DNA of 64,000 nucleotides from UBA1447 sp964627535 (GTDB lineage Bacteria; Bacillota; Clostridia; Oscillospirales; Acutalibacteraceae), in contig CAZVJW010000006.1 of NCBI GenBank assembly GCA_964627535.1, positions 1 to 64,000 on the forward strand, given 5' to 3'. Both the position numbers and the translations under genes were made by a program. Of this stretch, positions 11,001 through 18,742 are shown one piece after another (positions within the stretch are counted from its first letter, which is position 1; the number at the start of each line of letters is the position of its first letter). The notes below the pieces were generated by a model. That model was not told where the DNA came from. It saw only the letters and a list, made by a program, of their open reading frames with translations, and searched no databases.

Positions 11001-11814
11001 AATCGGAAAACGCACGTTCTCCGATGCTCGTCACGCTGTTACCGATGGTCACGCTCATCAAACTGCTGCAATCGGAAAACACAGATTCTCCGATGCTTGT
11101 CACGCTGTCCGGGATAATTATAATTGTCAACCCGGTGCAACCACCGAACGCAGAATCCCCGATTCTCATAACACTGTTTGAAATAAATATGCTTGTCAGT
11201 CCGGTGCAAACCGCAAATGCACCGAATCCGATGCTCGTTACGCCATCCGGGATGGCATAGCCACCGGTTTTTCCTCGGGGATATTGGATAACCTGTGTCT
11301 TCTCAAAATTAAACAGCACACCGCCGCTGCTTGAATAAGAAGGATTACCAGAGTCAACGGTTATGCTTGTTAAATTTTCGCAAAAAATAAATGCTGCTAA
11401 TCCGATGGTCGTCACGCCTGTTCCTAATGTTACACACGTCAAACCGCCACATTCAATAAACGCATAATCCCCGATGCATGTCACACTGTTCGGGATTGAT
11501 ATGCTAGTAATGTTTACACAATATTGAAACGCACCATAACCAATGCTCGTTACTGTACAATCTTCTATTTTTGATGGAATTGTTATCGCCCCGCTCGCAG
11601 TTGAAGTACAGCCTGTAATAGTCACTTCTCTATTTAAAATTTTGTATTGGTATATCCCGCTTGTTTTGGCGCTTGCTTCAGTTTTCAACCAATCAAAATT
11701 TAACCAATCAGGCAGTTTTAAATCAAGCCCGACAAAACCGGAAAGCGGCGCGCTTCCGAATATTATCACAAATGCAAGAAAGGCCCCGAGCAGCCTTTTA
11801 GAAATCTGTTTCAT
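5062..11814 (-). CDS. Giant secreted BspA-type LRR protein with DUF6273-like, lipase-like and dockerin modules
   Basis: 2250 aa. Signal peptide (about 1-27), then a short PDWL..EASA linker. About 30 BspA/LRR_5 repeats of roughly 23 aa (pattern SVTSIGDYAFSxCxxLT) span residues 55-870. A DUF6273-like domain at about 883-1123 carries ITFGSYPQT, SWLNNDFYN, WWLRSPG and GVRPALKL. A class-3-lipase-like segment has the serine motif G-F-S1274-R-G. LRRs of the internalin style (LxxLxCSxNxLT) run from about 1555 to 1900, and more LRR_5 repeats from about 1945 to 2085. The last ~80 residues form a dockerin-like module with a good first calcium loop (DVNGDGVIDTAD) and a weaker second one (DLFRDGVIDEND). 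It is probably attached outside the cell through a cohesin. Substrate is unknown. The ribosome site GGAGG precedes the start. It lies about 200 bp after another dockerin gene and may be cotranscribed with it. Confidence 0.85.
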   Translation of the reverse strand: MKQISKRLLGAFLAFVIIFGSAPLSGFVGLDLKLPDWLNFDWLKTEASAKTSGIYQYKILNREVTITGCTSTASGAITIPSKIEDCTVTSIGYGAFQYCVNITSISIPNSVTCIGDYAFIECGGLTCVTLGTGVTTIGLAAFIFCENLTSITVDSGNPSYSSSGGVLFNFEKTQVIQYPRGKTGGYAIPDGVTSIGFGAFAVCTGLTSIFISNSVMRIGDSAFGGCTGLTIIIIPDSVTSIGESVFSDCSSLMSVTIGNSVTSIGERAFSDLSSLMSVTIGSGVMNIGNSAFDECSALTSIYIPNNVTRIGDFAFSSCTSLTSLTIGNGVTSIGEQAFRFCTGLTSIDIPDNVMRIGVDAFDGTAWYNNQPDGLVYAGKVAYRYKGNMPPNTVIVLKSDTKVIGDYVFSECTSLTSVTIGSGVTSIGNFAFSGCSGLISIEIPESVTNIGDYVFNACSALIDIAVKSGNSTYTSENGILFSKDKTKLITCPKGKLGSVFIPVSVTSIGDYAFSYCIGLTNIIIPDSVKSINYRAFDECCGLTNINIPSSVSSIGDWAFCGCTSLTSLDIPTGVSIIGNHTFEACFKLTNITISNTVVIIGDYAFSYCNDLSSISIPGSVSIISEGAFSNCYNLTNVIIGTGVTSIGDSAFFNCHYLTDITIPSSVTSIGEAAFSVCTSLASVDIPAGVSIIGNGAFQSCWNLANITISNTVASIGEHAFYCCSSLTSMTIPASVTSFYNNSFQNCKSLSNINVSSENTVYSSADGILYNKKKTELIFCPEGKIGVVIMPSSVKSINYCAFQYCSGLTSVTIGNSVTSIGYYMFEKCSGLTSIIFESAITIISFDSKTIPAQTKIIGYDPSTAKEYALKFNRSFVMINDGKIGNYEAGDTITFGSYPQTSVIFYPELISMLNECKKSADDTVTYKGEKYKFNDGSWSKFESITWRVLSNTNGELFIMADKILDSKAYNQVQTNVTWETCGMRSWLNNDFYNEAFSTTEKSQILTSDVINNDVENGANNTNDKLFLLSSGEAATSAYGFNSSWGATDLNRMVQGTYYSKSRGLGTCQESPYAGNSLWWLRSPGSFQSNAGYIGQDGIVYSNQYSYTGVSQNSLGVRPALKLKLNSADLILRENFDYNPDECSQKLAERCAEYNISLDDGSIDKKLTQQESSSFSNPFSMPRKYNFYDNVTEDNAGVIFAKKSVIYNNEPRTLTIVIISGTLDVQWKGDMDVSSNEGLSGDPEEHSSFTKAKNDIREKLGEYLQDGANSLLLITGFSRGAGVANLLANELTENKLSGKISDVFAYTFATPNTTNNNIIESFKTNIFNFCFNDDFVTKSLSSWGWDKYGFLFTAVAQDLYQNNDGFKEEMNANIYGRKPGFDKNRTSGVMEYIGSKWKSLESYYNDHYDSDMKSLYNFMRDVVAPAAMETDIKTIEDYYKKISSPFRNIAAYFAEGMDKGIPGFAGTFIKDTHNMDTYYSALKNGGFQIGGGASGSWKTQSIAKTASTDGTTSPTNPNQTELQKLITFVQQGDNLAKLGWDIEDCSTWQGVTWDTETENRICNIDIGFLELSGTLDLADFTSLTNLNCSGNGLTSIVLSGCTSLQVLKCANNLLSALSVEGNTSITSLDCSWNTLETLNIEGCTSLVRLQCNNNELNELTIGTNPALTDLYCVWNNLTAIDFSLNSQLINFSCEENCIDIQSGSAMMTAVEQFTQKSGTWVMFDPQKMPANPVFNTSDITKLTDFANQNGNLSKIKWDLSKPQEWYGVKWMEVNDEYCAERIEVPNLGLVGTLDVSGLANLTLLNCSGNQLSNINVSNCPKLEYLDCRNSKTESLNISSCANLSALNCENNYLDVSEGTVLRGSIDSMSASGSDSVVFEPQRILADASAFNSTEYGVLSAFAQTGDNLTLLGWDLTKPGEWQGVTWVMVNGEYRAEEISMGGLPVTGSIDLTNFSALTKVDFSGTMIISISLPNGMTEIQDWAFYDCSELASINMPDSIVRIGESAFCNCTKLVVNDLPGSLVTIAEKAFYNCTSLTSVTIPDSVSNISMFAFSDCANAANITIPDNVSSISLYAFSGCENLVINCLKGSPAETYAIKNGINYLNPDIKAVIGTNTVVDSINGLIYGLDKSITSLDGLIQTIGGAAFQTVYSNGTVCGTGSTINVLFCGVVAETYKVVIFGDVNGDGVIDTADSDTIVDIGNYALPQWDPETEDAFIKACDLFRDGVIDENDCVVLKDVQNYALTLDQRTGEAT

Positions 11815-11933
11815 TGTTTTTGTCCTCCTGCTTACAATTTGTTGTTTCGGCGGAATTTATTTCTGTGGCAGCGAGCCACCGCCCTACACGGGGTTCATCT
11901 GCGCGTACATTGGGGCTTATCGGCGACGGCAAG

Positions 11934-12015
11934 CCATCGTCTTAAGGAGGATAATCCGTCCTATTTAAATCAATGCAGCAATATCCCCATGATGGCGGGT
12001 TGTATTCCGTTTTGA
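11934..12015. repeat. Conserved non-coding block 3' of a dockerin gene (copy 2)
   Basis: Directly follows the stop of the 12016-14544 gene and matches 4978-5061 almost base for base. The remaining gap to the next gene (11815-11933) holds no ORF, only the leader of the giant LRR gene with its AGGAGG site near 11822. I see no clear promoter there, which fits readthrough from the gene upstream. Confidence 0.75.
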
Positions 12016-14544
12016 CTAAGTTGCCTCGCCCGTATACTGGTCAAGCGTCAACGCTAAGTTTTGCACATCCTTTAAAACAACACAGTCGTTTTCATCAATC
12101 ACGCCGTCCCGGAAGAGGTCACCGGCCTTGATATTGGCGGCATCCGTTACGGGGTCCCATTGCGGCAGCGCATAATTTCCGATATCAATAATCATATCCG
12201 AATCGGCGATGTCGATTACGCCGTCACCGTTTACGTCGCCGAAGATGACAACCGTGTATGTGGCGACTATACTGTTTGATGCGGCGTTCTTGGCAGTACT
12301 GACAGCATTGACAACGGTTCCGGTGCCGAAGCCTTTTGGTGTGGGGATATAAGTCATTTCATAACCGGATGCAACCGCAACCAAACCATCTAATGATGTT
12401 ATTCCCGGTTGAAGACCAAAGATAAATCCGTTTTCGCTGTCAATTCTCGTTGATTTTCCGTATATCGTTGAAATAATTGACGCTTCAATATTAACATTAA
12501 AACTCGCCTGCGCGCCCATATATCTAACCGAAACCGTATTGCTGCCGATTGACAAAGGCGAAGAATTATGATGGTCATCCACAAATATATCGAAACCGTT
12601 AAAGACAGACCCATCCTTACTGTAACTCCATACGGCACTGGTTCCATTTGTATAATGGACTGTCAGCTCCATGCCGTTTCCAAGAATGGAATAGCAGAAA
12701 GTCGCCATATAGTTCTCGCCGTCCCATATACCCATGGCATCCCAATAACCGTCTACATTTTCGATGAATGTTGTTTTGTCCGGCAGTTTTGTGACTTCAA
12801 TGCTTGACACGGGATTTTCTGTTCCGGTTATCTCGAAAGCCGTACTCTTTCCCATATATCTGACCGTTATTGTGTTGTCTCCCAACACAATGTCGCCATA
12901 ATCAAAATTAAACCAATAGCCATTGAAATAACCCCGGTTATCATTATAACGCGATATGGTGCTTGTTCTATCTGTATAATGCACCGTTATTTCCATGCCA
13001 TTGAGATTTATGCCATAATCCGCTCCGACTATATATTCCGTTTTGTCCGGCATTTTTGTGACTTCAATACTCGACACCGTCACTTCCGGGGCAACAAATT
13101 CTAAAGAAAAATCCATTGTTTCCGCAGGTGTATTATAAAAATTGCATGAAGGGTCCTGTCCTTCTGCCCACATATATACTGTTAATTCTTTAACTTCACC
13201 CGGTTCGGTAAACGTCAGCGGGATTTCGCCTGTGTTATCGGCAGTAACCATTGCGCCAAGGGAACCTTGAGGCGCTTCAGATTGATCGATTATAAAATTA
13301 CTGTTTGCGTCATATGCTGTTAAGTTTGTATCGGCAATCGGATAATAAGAACGGTTACCGCCTTTGTTATATAGATAAAGATTCTCCCCGTCATCAACAG
13401 CCGAATAGAAAACGGCCGAATCGGCAGTAAGTTCAGGGTGAATATTAACTACTGTTGTTTCAGACGAGGAATACGGGAGCCTTGCATATATCTTATAGGA
13501 TATATACATCCCTTTCATCGACGGGAAGAATCTGAATATTTGATTGTCTTCAAATAAACATACGGAAAACCCTTGTGTGATTGGATTGAAAGAAACCGGC
13601 TGAATGAATTCAGGTGAAAAGCTGTTGCTTTGAACAGCCGAAAAATCTTCATTACCAAGCTCAGAGTTCCAATCTTGTCCGTCAGCGGAAAGCTCAATAG
13701 CGCCCTCAGAGGCAACATTTGTCAATACATTGGCACCCGTATCGTTCCCTCCGGCCTCCATTAGATAACCTGATATATTTATACTTGCGCCGGAAAAACC
13801 GGGATTTTCAATATGTGCGTCGTAGTTCTGAACTTCAGCCCACATGTAGACTTCAATTGCAGACGGAGCATTTGCGAGAAGACATAACGACATTTCGGAA
13901 CAATAATTTGCGGTAACCACCGGTCCAAGACAACCGGCGCCGACAGCTTCGGCCGCATCCATGATCCCGTTATGATTTGTATCTGTTCCGGCAGCATCGG
14001 GGCTTATAACCGGGCAATATGATGCGGTGCCAAGCGTATTAAAAACTTGGGTACCGTTTATTGTTTTAACAGCGGCATATACGCAGCCCCTGGCACCCGT
14101 TAATTCCGGGTTAAGTATGACAATAGTATCAACAAAAGACTTTATATAAAAAGTAAATTTCACAAAACCGCTTGTTGCAGCCGCTGCGGAAAATTCTCCC
14201 GCCTCAGAACAAAACAAGTTCATAAAACTATTCGTTGAAGGATTATACGATACCGGTTCTAATATATCCGGCAACATATTGGAAGGCTGAATCATAAAAT
14301 CATTAGAGATAAGGTTAGATTTCCAAACAATGCCATCCACTGAGATTTGCAAAAACGAAGGATCGTCGAATCCGTTGTTTGAAGCATTCATGCCGGATGG
14401 AATATCTACAATTGCTGATATATTGTTCACAACTACACTATGATTGTATACCATCCAGGCAAATGACTCCTGCATAAATCCGTTTGAAAAGATAATCAGA
14501 AAAGATAATATTATTGACAATAAGGTTTTCCCGATTTTTTTCAT
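12016..14544 (-). CDS. Secreted protein with two N-terminal repeats, two Ig-like domains and dockerin
   Basis: 842 aa with a signal peptide (about 1-29). Two homologous ~220-aa units (about 30-250 and 255-490) share ISxDGxxW, FxxxFLEPVSYNP-like, NPELT and VYMWAE segments. I do not recognise the family of these units. Two Ig-like domains of the Big_3 kind follow, each starting VSSIEVTK-PDKT and ending VRYMG. The ~80-aa pre-dockerin module (GFIFGLQPGITSLDGL) comes next, then a dockerin whose last 60 residues are nearly identical to those of the giant LRR protein. It is probably a cell-surface or complex-bound adhesion or binding protein. No catalytic motif is visible. It starts 46 bases after yebC with a GGAGGG ribosome site. 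Confidence 0.8.
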   Translation of the reverse strand: MKKIGKTLLSIILSFLIIFSNGFMQESFAWMVYNHSVVVNNISAIVDIPSGMNASNNGFDDPSFLQISVDGIVWKSNLISNDFMIQPSNMLPDILEPVSYNPSTNSFMNLFCSEAGEFSAAAATSGFVKFTFYIKSFVDTIVILNPELTGARGCVYAAVKTINGTQVFNTLGTASYCPVISPDAAGTDTNHNGIMDAAEAVGAGCLGPVVTANYCSEMSLCLLANAPSAIEVYMWAEVQNYDAHIENPGFSGASINISGYLMEAGGNDTGANVLTNVASEGAIELSADGQDWNSELGNEDFSAVQSNSFSPEFIQPVSFNPITQGFSVCLFEDNQIFRFFPSMKGMYISYKIYARLPYSSSETTVVNIHPELTADSAVFYSAVDDGENLYLYNKGGNRSYYPIADTNLTAYDANSNFIIDQSEAPQGSLGAMVTADNTGEIPLTFTEPGEVKELTVYMWAEGQDPSCNFYNTPAETMDFSLEFVAPEVTVSSIEVTKMPDKTEYIVGADYGINLNGMEITVHYTDRTSTISRYNDNRGYFNGYWFNFDYGDIVLGDNTITVRYMGKSTAFEITGTENPVSSIEVTKLPDKTTFIENVDGYWDAMGIWDGENYMATFCYSILGNGMELTVHYTNGTSAVWSYSKDGSVFNGFDIFVDDHHNSSPLSIGSNTVSVRYMGAQASFNVNIEASIISTIYGKSTRIDSENGFIFGLQPGITSLDGLVAVASGYEMTYIPTPKGFGTGTVVNAVSTAKNAASNSIVATYTVVIFGDVNGDGVIDIADSDMIIDIGNYALPQWDPVTDAANIKAGDLFRDGVIDENDCVVLKDVQNLALTLDQYTGEAT

Positions 14545-14590
14545 GTTTTCACCCTCCGTTATCCTTCAACGTGACAGTTTACATATAGAC

Positions 14591-15319
14591 TTATTCCTCA
14601 TTCTCCCAGTTATGCCAAACTTCCTGGACATCATCGTTTTCGTCAAACATTTCGAGCATTTTGCTCATGTTTTTAATATCGTCCTCATTGGTCAGGCTGA
14701 CATAGTTTGCGGGAATATATTCGATTTCAGCCGAAAGGAAGGAATATCCTTTTGCTTCCAAATCATCCCTTATTGCCCCGAAATCGGAAGGCTCGGTGCG
14801 GACAACAAATACATCATCCTCGGTTAAAAGATCCGTTGCTCCGGCCTCAAGAACAGCTTCCATCAGCTTATCCTCGTCAACGCCCTCCCGCTCGATGGCC
14901 AGAACACCCTGGCGGCTGAACATAAAGGAAACGCAGCCCGACTGCCCCATGTTGCCGCCGTATTTGTCAAAATAGTGTCTGACATCCGCCGCGGTGCGGT
15001 TTCTGTTTTCCGTCAGTGTTTCGACTATCAGTGCAATTCCGGAAGGTCCGTAACCTTCATAGATGATATCCTCGTAAGTCTCGCCGTTGCCTTCACCGGC
15101 GGCTTTTTTGATAATACGCTCAAGATTTTCGTTCGGCACATTGTTAGCCTTACCTTTGGCGATTGCGTCCTTCAGCTTGGCGTTTACGGTCGGGTCTACC
15201 CCGCCTTCTTTGACAGCAACCGCAATTTCACGCCCGATTTTTGTAAAAATCTTCGCGCGCTGGTTATCTGTTTTTTCCTTTTTGCGTTTAATTGTACTCC
15301 ATTTTGAATGCCCAGACAT
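14591..15319 (-). CDS. yebC: YebC/PmpR family protein
   Basis: 242-aa cytoplasmic protein of the TACO1/YebC family, which acts as a transcription regulator or translation activator at proline-rich stretches. The start MSGHSKWSTIKRKKEKTD and the segment RAKIFTKIGREI are family signatures. The NVPNENLERIIKKA and YEGYGPSGIALIVE blocks are also present. Length is normal. The GAGGAG ribosome site lies 6 bases upstream, and its own sigma-A promoter is at 15359-15387. Confidence 0.96.
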   Translation of the reverse strand: MSGHSKWSTIKRKKEKTDNQRAKIFTKIGREIAVAVKEGGVDPTVNAKLKDAIAKGKANNVPNENLERIIKKAAGEGNGETYEDIIYEGYGPSGIALIVETLTENRNRTAADVRHYFDKYGGNMGQSGCVSFMFSRQGVLAIEREGVDEDKLMEAVLEAGATDLLTEDDVFVVRTEPSDFGAIRDDLEAKGYSFLSAEIEYIPANYVSLTNEDDIKNMSKMLEMFDENDDVQEVWHNWENEE

Positions 15320-15358
15320 AATTAACTCCTCTTATAATAATATAGTATGCGTTTGGGA

Positions 15359-15387
15359 ATTTTACCATTGCCGCATTTTTTTGTCAA
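15359..15387 (-). promoter_or_regulatory. Sigma-A-type promoter of yebC
   Basis: On the minus strand, TTGACA (15382-15387) and TAAAAT (15359-15364) are separated by 17 bases, ending 39 bases before the yebC start codon. Confidence 0.75.
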
Positions 15388-15391
15388 GCAA

Positions 15392-15460
15392 GCTAAAAAC
15401 TTGTGTTTAGACCGGCTCAATACTTGTTTTTAGCTTTGCTCAATACTTGTGTTTAGCTAA
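15392..15460. repeat. Three tandem 23-bp repeats
   Basis: Units 15392-15414, 15415-15437 and 15438-15460 share the core GCTCAATACTTGTGTTTAG. They lie between the stop of the lipoprotein gene and the yebC promoter. No known operator matches. Confidence 0.7.
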
Positions 15461-15468
15461 GCTGAAGT

Positions 15469-17202
15469 TCAGCCCGGAATGATGTAGCAAGGCAAATAGG
15501 TTAGATTTACCTCAAGGTTTCCGTTAACCGTGTGGTATTTTGCCGATACCGGTTCGGTTTGGCCTTCGGCATTTATGATGGTTTCCACAGCAGCAGAATT
15601 CCCGAGGCCTTGGATAACGGCGCCTTTAACAGGGACACTGTCCCCCGGCAAAACCAAATAATCGGGTTCATACCAGGCGATATAAAAGGATTCGCTTTTT
15701 TTCGTAACTTTATAAACATTAACACCGTTGCCGGCTGTGCTGATTTTCTCAATGGCAGTGTACCCTTTTATGTGTGAGGACAGCTGCTTAATTGCGTAAA
15801 ACGACGGGCGGATTTCTTCTATACTGCGCTCATTGCCGAAAGCTTTTACGGAAGTAAGTGTCATCCCGCTCCATATTGCGTTGCCTGCGGCGGCGCCGAA
15901 CAGCATCTTTTTAGATGGCGCAAACTCCTCCATATAGGCTGTATTAATTGCCATAACACCCTGCCCGGCTGAGATCACTGTTTTTTTGACCATGTCCGCC
16001 GCGCAGAAAGCATGAACCCATTCCACTGCGGTTTTATCGGCATTAATCAAACTTGTAAAGTATGCCTTCAGCCTTTCACGGTCGGTTTCCCTTGCGGGCG
16101 GTGAGAGTATTGAAAGCTGTGAGGGCTTGCCCTGCGTCACAAGAGCTGAACCGTAGCCCGAAAACGGATTCACTGCGGTGTCGCTGATTATTAAGGGCTT
16201 GCTGTAGTTTCTCTGCGACATTTCGTATTTGAGCCACTTGACGGTCTCTTCAATTTCACCGGGGTAACTCAACGCGTGGAAATTGACAACATCAAATATA
16301 TCCGGCCGGTCCAGTATTTTCCTGATATCAGCGAGCGAATGCGTCATGATACGCTTATCAACAGCAGCGAAAGCCGCGTCATAATCCGCAGGGCCGGGGT
16401 CCGAAACAAATGCCAGACCGGCGAGAAACGCGGAATGCAAAACCTTGACGGTTTTCGATGCCCCATGTGCCGCTTTATAGGCATGTTCCAGCATATTGAT
16501 ATAATCTTCCGCGGGTTCCGGTTCATATGATGAGAACTCGACCCCGATTTCAATAATATTGACCGGATATTTCAGCCCTGCCATATCAGCTGAACCGTCC
16601 ATATCATATCTTTCAACAACAGACGCTACCCAGTTTTCGTAAAAACCCATAAACTTGGGTTTCGGGGTGAAATTATTGATAACATTTACCGACGCCCAGT
16701 TGCTCGCGCTCTTTAATGAAAGCACAATATCCGTGAAACCCGCATTCTGATATTCTATAATAAATTTATCCAACGCGGTAAAATCAATTTTCGCGTTTTG
16801 AGAAGGCTGCATATTACCCCATTTATACTCTTCCGGGTAATATTTGACGCCGGAAATACCGAGGCAGCTGTAAGTTTCCGCCATACCGAGCGAAGCATAT
16901 TCGACCCCGATAATGATATTGCCCGCATTGTTTTGGGGATTATCTGTATAAGTGTTTTCCGCAGTATCCGGCTGTGTGTTTGCCGAAGAACTTAAGGCTT
17001 CGCTTGTTTCGGCAGGCGTGTTTTCCACTGAGGATAAAACGGGTGTTGAAAATGCCGCGGATGCTGTTTCATCGGCAGTACTTGCTGAAACAATATTTGT
17101 TTGCCTCTCCGGCTTACCTGCCGAACAGGATGTAAAAGAGCTTATTAACACAAAAAAGACGAGGAGCACCGGTACAAACCGTGAAACCGGAAAACGAAGC
17201 AT
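15469..17202 (-). CDS. Secreted lipoprotein with glycoside-hydrolase-like TIM barrel
   Basis: About 577 aa. The signal peptide ends in a lipobox-like S-F-T-S-C (Cys about 24), so the protein is likely membrane-anchored outside the cell. A Ser/Thr-rich linker (to about 90) is followed by an alpha/beta-barrel-like region with segments resembling clan GH-A hydrolases (KYYPEEYKWGNMQPS, ITDIVLSLKS-like strand, IIEIGVEFSSYEP, VVNFHALSYPG, PLIISDTAV). The usual N-E acid/base pair is not evident: the strand-4 end reads GVEF. A beta-rich tail closes the protein. It may be a degenerate or novel hydrolase or binding protein. The start at 17202 has GGGGG 8 bases upstream; an in-frame GTG lies 9 bases earlier. 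Confidence 0.65.
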   Translation of the reverse strand: MLRFPVSRFVPVLLVFFVLISSFTSCSAGKPERQTNIVSASTADETASAAFSTPVLSSVENTPAETSEALSSSANTQPDTAENTYTDNPQNNAGNIIIGVEYASLGMAETYSCLGISGVKYYPEEYKWGNMQPSQNAKIDFTALDKFIIEYQNAGFTDIVLSLKSASNWASVNVINNFTPKPKFMGFYENWVASVVERYDMDGSADMAGLKYPVNIIEIGVEFSSYEPEPAEDYINMLEHAYKAAHGASKTVKVLHSAFLAGLAFVSDPGPADYDAAFAAVDKRIMTHSLADIRKILDRPDIFDVVNFHALSYPGEIEETVKWLKYEMSQRNYSKPLIISDTAVNPFSGYGSALVTQGKPSQLSILSPPARETDRERLKAYFTSLINADKTAVEWVHAFCAADMVKKTVISAGQGVMAINTAYMEEFAPSKKMLFGAAAGNAIWSGMTLTSVKAFGNERSIEEIRPSFYAIKQLSSHIKGYTAIEKISTAGNGVNVYKVTKKSESFYIAWYEPDYLVLPGDSVPVKGAVIQGLGNSAAVETIINAEGQTEPVSAKYHTVNGNLEVNLTYLPCYIIPG

Positions 17203-17261
17203 CTGTTTCACCCCCGCATTTTACAATTAATATTGCGAATTTTAACCGGGGTAATCTACCG

Positions 17262-18158
17262 TTAATTTTCTGTCAGTTTAAACCCTTCGCCTATGATTTC
17301 GCCCGCTTCCGATAAAATGATAAACGGATTTTCATCATATTGCCTTATTATTTTATTCAGTTTTGAAACCTCATTGCTTCGCACCGCGCAAATCAGCATG
17401 CTTTTATGATGCCCGGTATATCCGCCCTGTACAGGCAAAATCGTAACACCGCGCTTCAACTCGGTGGTTACGGCTTTGGAAATTTCGGTTGCGTGGTCGG
17501 TTACAACCATCAGCATTTTCCCGTTTCCCGTACCGTATAGCACATAATCAATCACACGGGAACTGATAAAAATTACAATTGCCGCATACAGCGCGCTTTC
17601 GGCGCTTTTGTAAACAACAGCGGCTGCCATAACAATAACGGCATCGGCTACCAAAATAACACGGCCCATAGAAATATGCGGCCATTTTTTGCGAAAAAGC
17701 CTGCCTAAAATATCCGTACCGCCGGTGGTCGCCCCTCGCATAAACACCAACGCAAGCCCTGTGCCCGTTATTGCGCCGCAAAACATAGCGGCAAGAAGTT
17801 TATCGCCGGTATATTGGTACTTATCAAGAAAAGGGCCGAACGCGTCAAGCATTACGGAAAGAATAACCGTGACCCAAAGCGTTTTTGCGACAAATTTCCA
17901 TCCCAAAAATATCCATGCGGATACTATCAGCGGTATGTTGAGCACGAAGTAAGTTAAACCGACAGGCGTATGCAATAAATAATTAACGATGATTGCGAGG
18001 CCTGTAACACCGCTCTGCGCGATGCCGTTCGGCACCGCAAAAATTAAAACACCCGCCGCGTAAAGCGCACAGCCGATAAACCATATCAGATTATCCAAAA
18101 GGAGTTCTTTTATGGCGGAAGACGTTGGTTTCATTCTTTTTTTCGAAATTTTTGTCAT
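17262..18158 (-). CDS. YitT family integral membrane protein
   Basis: About 298 aa with five or six membrane segments (residues about 25-175), then a soluble C-terminal DUF2179 domain (ending near IIRQYDENPFIILSEAGEIIGEGF). This is the usual two-part YitT layout. The segment FMRGATTGGTDILGRL is a strong family marker. The function of the family is not established. The start at 18158 is supported by GGGAG 5 bases upstream; an earlier in-frame ATG at 18188 has no good site. Confidence 0.9.
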   Translation of the reverse strand: MTKISKKRMKPTSSAIKELLLDNLIWFIGCALYAAGVLIFAVPNGIAQSGVTGLAIIVNYLLHTPVGLTYFVLNIPLIVSAWIFLGWKFVAKTLWVTVILSVMLDAFGPFLDKYQYTGDKLLAAMFCGAITGTGLALVFMRGATTGGTDILGRLFRKKWPHISMGRVILVADAVIVMAAAVVYKSAESALYAAIVIFISSRVIDYVLYGTGNGKMLMVVTDHATEISKAVTTELKRGVTILPVQGGYTGHHKSMLICAVRSNEVSKLNKIIRQYDENPFIILSEAGEIIGEGFKLTEN

Positions 18159-18194
18159 TTTTCTCCCTTTTCCGGGAAGCGTCAACATCCGTTA

Positions 18195-18330
18195 ATACTA
18201 ATTCACGATTAAAAAACCTCTAAAATATCAAGCAAATGCTTTGATTTATACTATTCTCCATTTTAATGCAGAATAGTATTATGTTGTTTTGTACGGATTT
18301 TTTAGTTAGGTTTTTATGAGTAATTAGTAT
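18195..18330. repeat. Family A MITE-like element, copy 2, supplying the mrnC stop
   Basis: 136-bp copy, same orientation as copy 1. Its right end overlaps the 3' end of mrnC: the last codons T-N-Y-S and the TAA stop (18314-18330) are element sequence. So the element inserted inside or at the end of that gene and now provides its stop. Confidence 0.85.
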
Positions 18331-18742
18331 CTGTTGATTCATAAGCGCTTATTTTTTCAAATAATTCTTTGAGTCTTTCGCTTTCCCCGTTAAGATACAG
18401 CCAGCCGAAAAGAGCTTCAAGCCCGGTTGCGGCATGATAATCCGCCTCCGAGGCGTTTTTTGGTGTATGGTTTGAATGGGCATTTCTGCCCCTTTTGAAT
18501 GTCGCCAATTCATCCGCGCTCAACTCTTTCGTCAAGCGCTCATATGCCCTTGCCTGCGCCCCGGCGCAGACGCGGGCGGCGGCAAGCGAATGAAGCTTCC
18601 CGACAGGGCGGTTCGCATCGTTAATCAGTTGTTCCCTTACCAGCAGATCGAACACCGTATCCCCTATAAAAGCAAGGGTTAACGGGCTTAAAAGATTGGG
18701 GTTGCAGTTTTCGTTAAGGGACATAATCGAATTCAAGGTCAT
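18314..18742 (-). CDS. mrnC: Mini-ribonuclease 3
   Basis: 142-aa RNase III-like enzyme without a double-stranded RNA-binding domain; in Bacillus it matures 23S rRNA ends. The segments LAFIGDTVFDLLVRE, RGRNAHS and ASEADYHAATGLEALFGWLYL are those of the family, with the acidic catalytic residues in the first and last. The final four residues and stop are encoded by the family A repeat. The start overlaps the obg stop by 29 bases; an internal ATG at 18724 is an alternative and also lacks a strong ribosome site. Confidence 0.92.
   Translation of the reverse strand: MTLNSIMSLNENCNPNLLSPLTLAFIGDTVFDLLVREQLINDANRPVGKLHSLAAARVCAGAQARAYERLTKELSADELATFKRGRNAHSNHTPKNASEADYHAATGLEALFGWLYLNGESERLKELFEKISAYESTDTNYS

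Noticed and set aside
10709..11260. 183-aa plus-strand ORF inside the LRR giant
   Set aside because: It is a shadow of the LRR coding repeats in the antisense frame.
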